Shown: in pieces, positions 61,853 through 64,000 of the stretch
Layout of the letters: every line of letters starts with the position of its first letter
Numbering within the stretch: the first letter of the stretch is position 1
Source: Haloglomus litoreum
GTDB taxonomy: Archaea; Halobacteriota; Halobacteria; Halobacteriales; Haloarculaceae
Assembly: GCF_029338515.1 (NCBI RefSeq)
Contig: NZ_CP119988.1
Location: 4,030,001 to 4,094,000 of the forward strand
DNA length: 64,000 nucleotides
Direction of reading: 5' to 3'
Notes under the pieces: generated by a model
What the model was told of the DNA's origin: nothing
Database searches by the model: none
Seen by the model: the letters and a program-made list of their open reading frames with translations, nothing else
Program-made: the position numbers and the translations under genes

Positions 61853-63130
61853 TCAGCCCACGAGCACGTTGAGCTCCGGGAAGATGAAGAAGGTGAGCCA
61901 GATGACGACGAGGACGGCGAGGTACGGCACCGCAGCCAGGGCCACCCTGATGTAGTCGATGCCGGTCAGGCTGCTGATGATGTAGAGGTTGAGCCCGTAC
62001 GGCGGGGTGATGAAGCCGATGGCGTCACTCATCATGAACACGACGCCCCACATCACGGGCGAGAGGCCGAGCGTGGCCGCGATGGGCGCCAGCAGCGGGG
62101 CGATGAGGATCATGTTCGGGACGCTCGCCAGGAAGGAGCCGCTGAGCAGCATCACCACCACCATCGCGGCGCCGACGAGCCAGGGTGACCCCAGCGCCTG
62201 GATCGCGTCGGCGATGGCCCGCTGGAGTCCCAGGAACGAGAGGTTCTGCTGGATCATGACCGACGCCACGTAGATGGGGATGATGATCCCCTGGATGGTG
62301 ATCGCGGTGGTCATCCCGCGCAGTAACTGGTTGAACTCCGTGAACCGCGCGGTGACCAGCCCGACGAGCAGGATGTAGCCGGTCGCGACAGCCGCTGATT
62401 CCGTGGGGGTGAACGTGCCGCTGTAGATCCCCCCCAGGAGGATCACGATGGCGAGGAGAGCGTACTTCGCCCGCCAGGCCTGACGGACGACATCCGTCGG
62501 GCTGAACGGCGTTCGCTCCCGCCCGTAGCCGTGCCGGTAGGACTGGACCGTCGCGACCGCCGTGAGCCCGCCGAGCATCAGGATGCCGGGGATGATGCCC
62601 GCCAGGAACAGGTCCGCGATGGAGACGTTGAACAGGGCCCCGTAGAGGATGAACAGGATGCTCGGCGGGATGATGATACCCAGCGTGCCGCCGGAGGCGA
62701 TGGTGGCGGCCGCGAACCTCGGCTCGTACTCCTCCGCCTCCAGGTCGTCGTACAGTGCCTCGCCGACCGCCGCGGTGGTGGCGGAGTTCGAGCCGGTGAT
62801 GGCCGCGAAGATGCCGGCCATCAGCAACGACGTGTTCGCCGTGCTACCGGGGAGCCAGCCGATGAGCGAGCGGGCGAACGCGATGATATCGTCGGAGATC
62901 TGGAACTCGCTGATGAGCGTCCCGATGACGATGAACAGCGGCACCGCGACCAGGGGGTAGCTGTCGAGCTGGTTGTACGCGACCAGCGGCAGGTTGAGGA
63001 ACTGGAAGAGGTCGACGAGGTACGTGAAGCCGACCGTCCAGGCGCCGAACACCAGCAGGATGGGGACCCCGATGACGAACAGCAGGATCGCGAACAGGGT
63101 GAGGAGTATCAGCGGGTCGACGACCGCCAT
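61853..63130 (-). CDS. dctM: TRAP transporter large permease, DctM type
   Basis: The 425-residue protein has about 12 hydrophobic segments in the TRAP large-subunit/DctM pattern (MAGIFAAITGSNSATTAAVG; IPPSILFILYGALFNVSIADLFLAGIIPG; TESAAVATGYILLVG). The start is placed at the ATG at 63130, one base after the dctQ stop; a GTG at 63139 is an alternative. It follows dctP and dctQ in the same operon. Confidence 0.92.
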   Translation of the reverse strand: MAVVDPLILLTLFAILLFVIGVPILLVFGAWTVGFTYLVDLFQFLNLPLVAYNQLDSYPLVAVPLFIVIGTLISEFQISDDIIAFARSLIGWLPGSTANTSLLMAGIFAAITGSNSATTAAVGEALYDDLEAEEYEPRFAAATIASGGTLGIIIPPSILFILYGALFNVSIADLFLAGIIPGILMLGGLTAVATVQSYRHGYGRERTPFSPTDVVRQAWRAKYALLAIVILLGGIYSGTFTPTESAAVATGYILLVGLVTARFTEFNQLLRGMTTAITIQGIIIPIYVASVMIQQNLSFLGLQRAIADAIQALGSPWLVGAAMVVVMLLSGSFLASVPNMILIAPLLAPIAATLGLSPVMWGVVFMMSDAIGFITPPYGLNLYIISSLTGIDYIRVALAAVPYLAVLVVIWLTFFIFPELNVLVG

Positions 63131-63131
63131 C

Positions 63132-63689
63132 TCACTCACCTAGCCCGACATCGGTCCCGATCTCCTCGCCCGCCCGGAACGCGCGCGTCGTGATGACGGC
63201 CCGCTGTGCGACCCGAAGCAGTATCAGGCCGAACCCGACGGGGATCGAGGCGCGGAACAGCCACACCGGGATCGGGAGCCCGACCACGGTCGTCCCGGTC
63301 TCCATGACGTTCGCGGTGATGTCGAGCGAGTACCAGAAGATGACACCCGCGAACGCGACCCAGAGCACCCACTCGAGCACGTACACCGCGTACACGCCAC
63401 GCTGGGAGAGCCGCTCGAACACGAGGGTGAACCGGAGGTGGCTGTTCGTCCGGACCGCATAGGCCGTCGAGAGCCAGGCCAGCCAGATGAACAGCCCGAG
63501 GACGACCTCCTGCCCCCACACCGGCGGGCGCCCGAAGTTCCGCGTGCCGACGTCGTAGAGGATGATGAACAGGTAGACGAACAGCAGCAGGGCGGCGAGG
63601 TACCCCTCGAAGTTGTCGAGGGCACGCCTGACGCGGTCGGAGTCCAGCGCCGTGGTCGCCGCTGCGAGGATGGATATGAGAGCGTTCAT
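63132..63689 (-). CDS. dctQ: TRAP transporter small permease, DctQ type
   Basis: The 185 residues include four membrane helices (about 30-48, 62-80, 100-122, 143-165) and the DctQ-typical segments TRNFGRPPVWGQEVVLGLFIWLAW and SHLRFTLVFERL. It pairs with DctM. The ATG at 63689 lies 6 nt after the stop of the binding-protein gene. Confidence 0.88.
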   Translation of the reverse strand: MNALISILAAATTALDSDRVRRALDNFEGYLAALLLFVYLFIILYDVGTRNFGRPPVWGQEVVLGLFIWLAWLSTAYAVRTNSHLRFTLVFERLSQRGVYAVYVLEWVLWVAFAGVIFWYSLDITANVMETGTTVVGLPIPVWLFRASIPVGFGLILLRVAQRAVITTRAFRAGEEIGTDVGLGE

Positions 63690-63695
63690 GCGCTC

Positions 63696-64000
63696 TCAGA
63701 GCTGGTCGATGTAGTCGTCCCACCAGGCGTCCAGTTCGAAATCGTCCGGCGAGTCCGGAACGGCACTCTCGCGCGCCGTCGAGTGCAGGAAGTCCACGAT
63801 GTCGTCACCGGTGAACAGCTCGTTGGCCCGGGAGATGATGTCGCTGTACTTCCCGCGGTTCTCCGTCACGTCGATGGGGTCCCACCAGGACTGGAGCTCG
63901 CTGTCGCTGAGGAAGTGGACGTCGATGTCGTTCTCCGCGAACGCCGACCCCTCCGGGACGGGGTCGGCCTGCCCGTTGCGTTCCTGGTTGACCTCGTCGA
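63696..64000 (-). CDS. dctP: TRAP transporter solute-binding protein, DctP type (C-terminal part, runs off window)
   Basis: About 100 codons of the C terminus are present, ending WWDDYIDQL. The preceding LQSWWDPIDVTENRGKYSDI and FELDAWWDDY fit a TRAP/TAXI binding protein that feeds DctQM. The start lies beyond 64000. TRAP systems use an ion gradient to import organic acids with high affinity, which suits the adjoining hydroxyacid oxidases. Confidence 0.8.
   Translation of the reverse strand, partial: DEVNQERNGQADPVPEGSAFAENDIDVHFLSDSELQSWWDPIDVTENRGKYSDIISRANELFTGDDIVDFLHSTARESAVPDSPDDFELDAWWDDYIDQL

Overview
The window is a 64 kb piece of a haloarchaeal (class Halobacteria) chromosome. The base composition is very GC-rich. 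The true proteins are strongly acidic and the antisense frames are Arg/Ser/Pro-rich. Archaeal markers include a double histone-fold protein, ribosomal protein LX with prefoldin alpha and FtsY, HTH-10 (Bat-type) regulators, Tat lipoproteins with twin-Arg signals and lipoboxes, and many TATA-like boxes about 27 nt upstream of leaderless start codons. No tRNA, rRNA, CRISPR array, transposase or integrase is visible.

Layout. 0-6 kb: a hairpin-bounded repeat, a degenerate metallo-beta-lactamase-fold protein, a winged-helix regulator, and a cobamide block (CobT-like protein, CbiA, CbiP). 6-13 kb: small proteins, a flavin-type oxidase-fold protein, an SRPBCC protein, and a MacB-like ABC exporter operon headed by a secreted CARDB-type protein. 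13-15 kb: a ZIP-like membrane protein and an unusual 0.5 kb intergenic block with two inverted copies of the repeat. 14.6-24 kb: cysS, several small envelope proteins, CorA, MaoC, riboflavin synthase and an HpcH/HpaI aldolase. 24.2-25.7 kb: histone and histone-deacetylase-family genes overlapping by one base. 26-28 kb: rplX-pfdA-ftsY. 28-38 kb: HNH protein, a GIDE-like membrane protein, SCP2, a Bat-type regulator, an alpha/beta hydrolase, an ABC-2 exporter, a two-gene surface fibre-like module, and SurE. A 49-bp direct repeat brackets the hydrolase and ABC genes.

38-47 kb: a Usp/amino-acid permease operon and a divergent lactate-utilisation locus (FAD/Fe-S D-lactate dehydrogenase type, LutC, and a LutB-LutA fusion) whose shared promoter region holds a perfect long palindrome. 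47-50.5 kb: a membrane protein, a cupin and a Bat-type regulator, then an AT-rich gene-free island. 50.7-64 kb: an apparent organic (hydroxy)acid uptake and catabolism region. It holds an EthD/SDR pair, a D-2-hydroxyacid dehydrogenase, an SDR, a five-gene branched-chain-amino-acid-type ABC importer, a GlcD-type FAD oxidase, an FMN alpha-hydroxy-acid oxidase and a TRAP transporter that runs off the right edge.

How the genes fit together. Cobamide assembly, lactate oxidation and hydroxyacid import/oxidation are coherent modules. The parts I consider least explained are the covarying hairpin repeat family, the direct repeat around 32.3/35.2 kb with the adjacent fibre/lipoprotein pair, and a promoter-like element followed by hairpins but no gene near 48 kb. 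All functional names rest on motifs read by eye; no database search was run.
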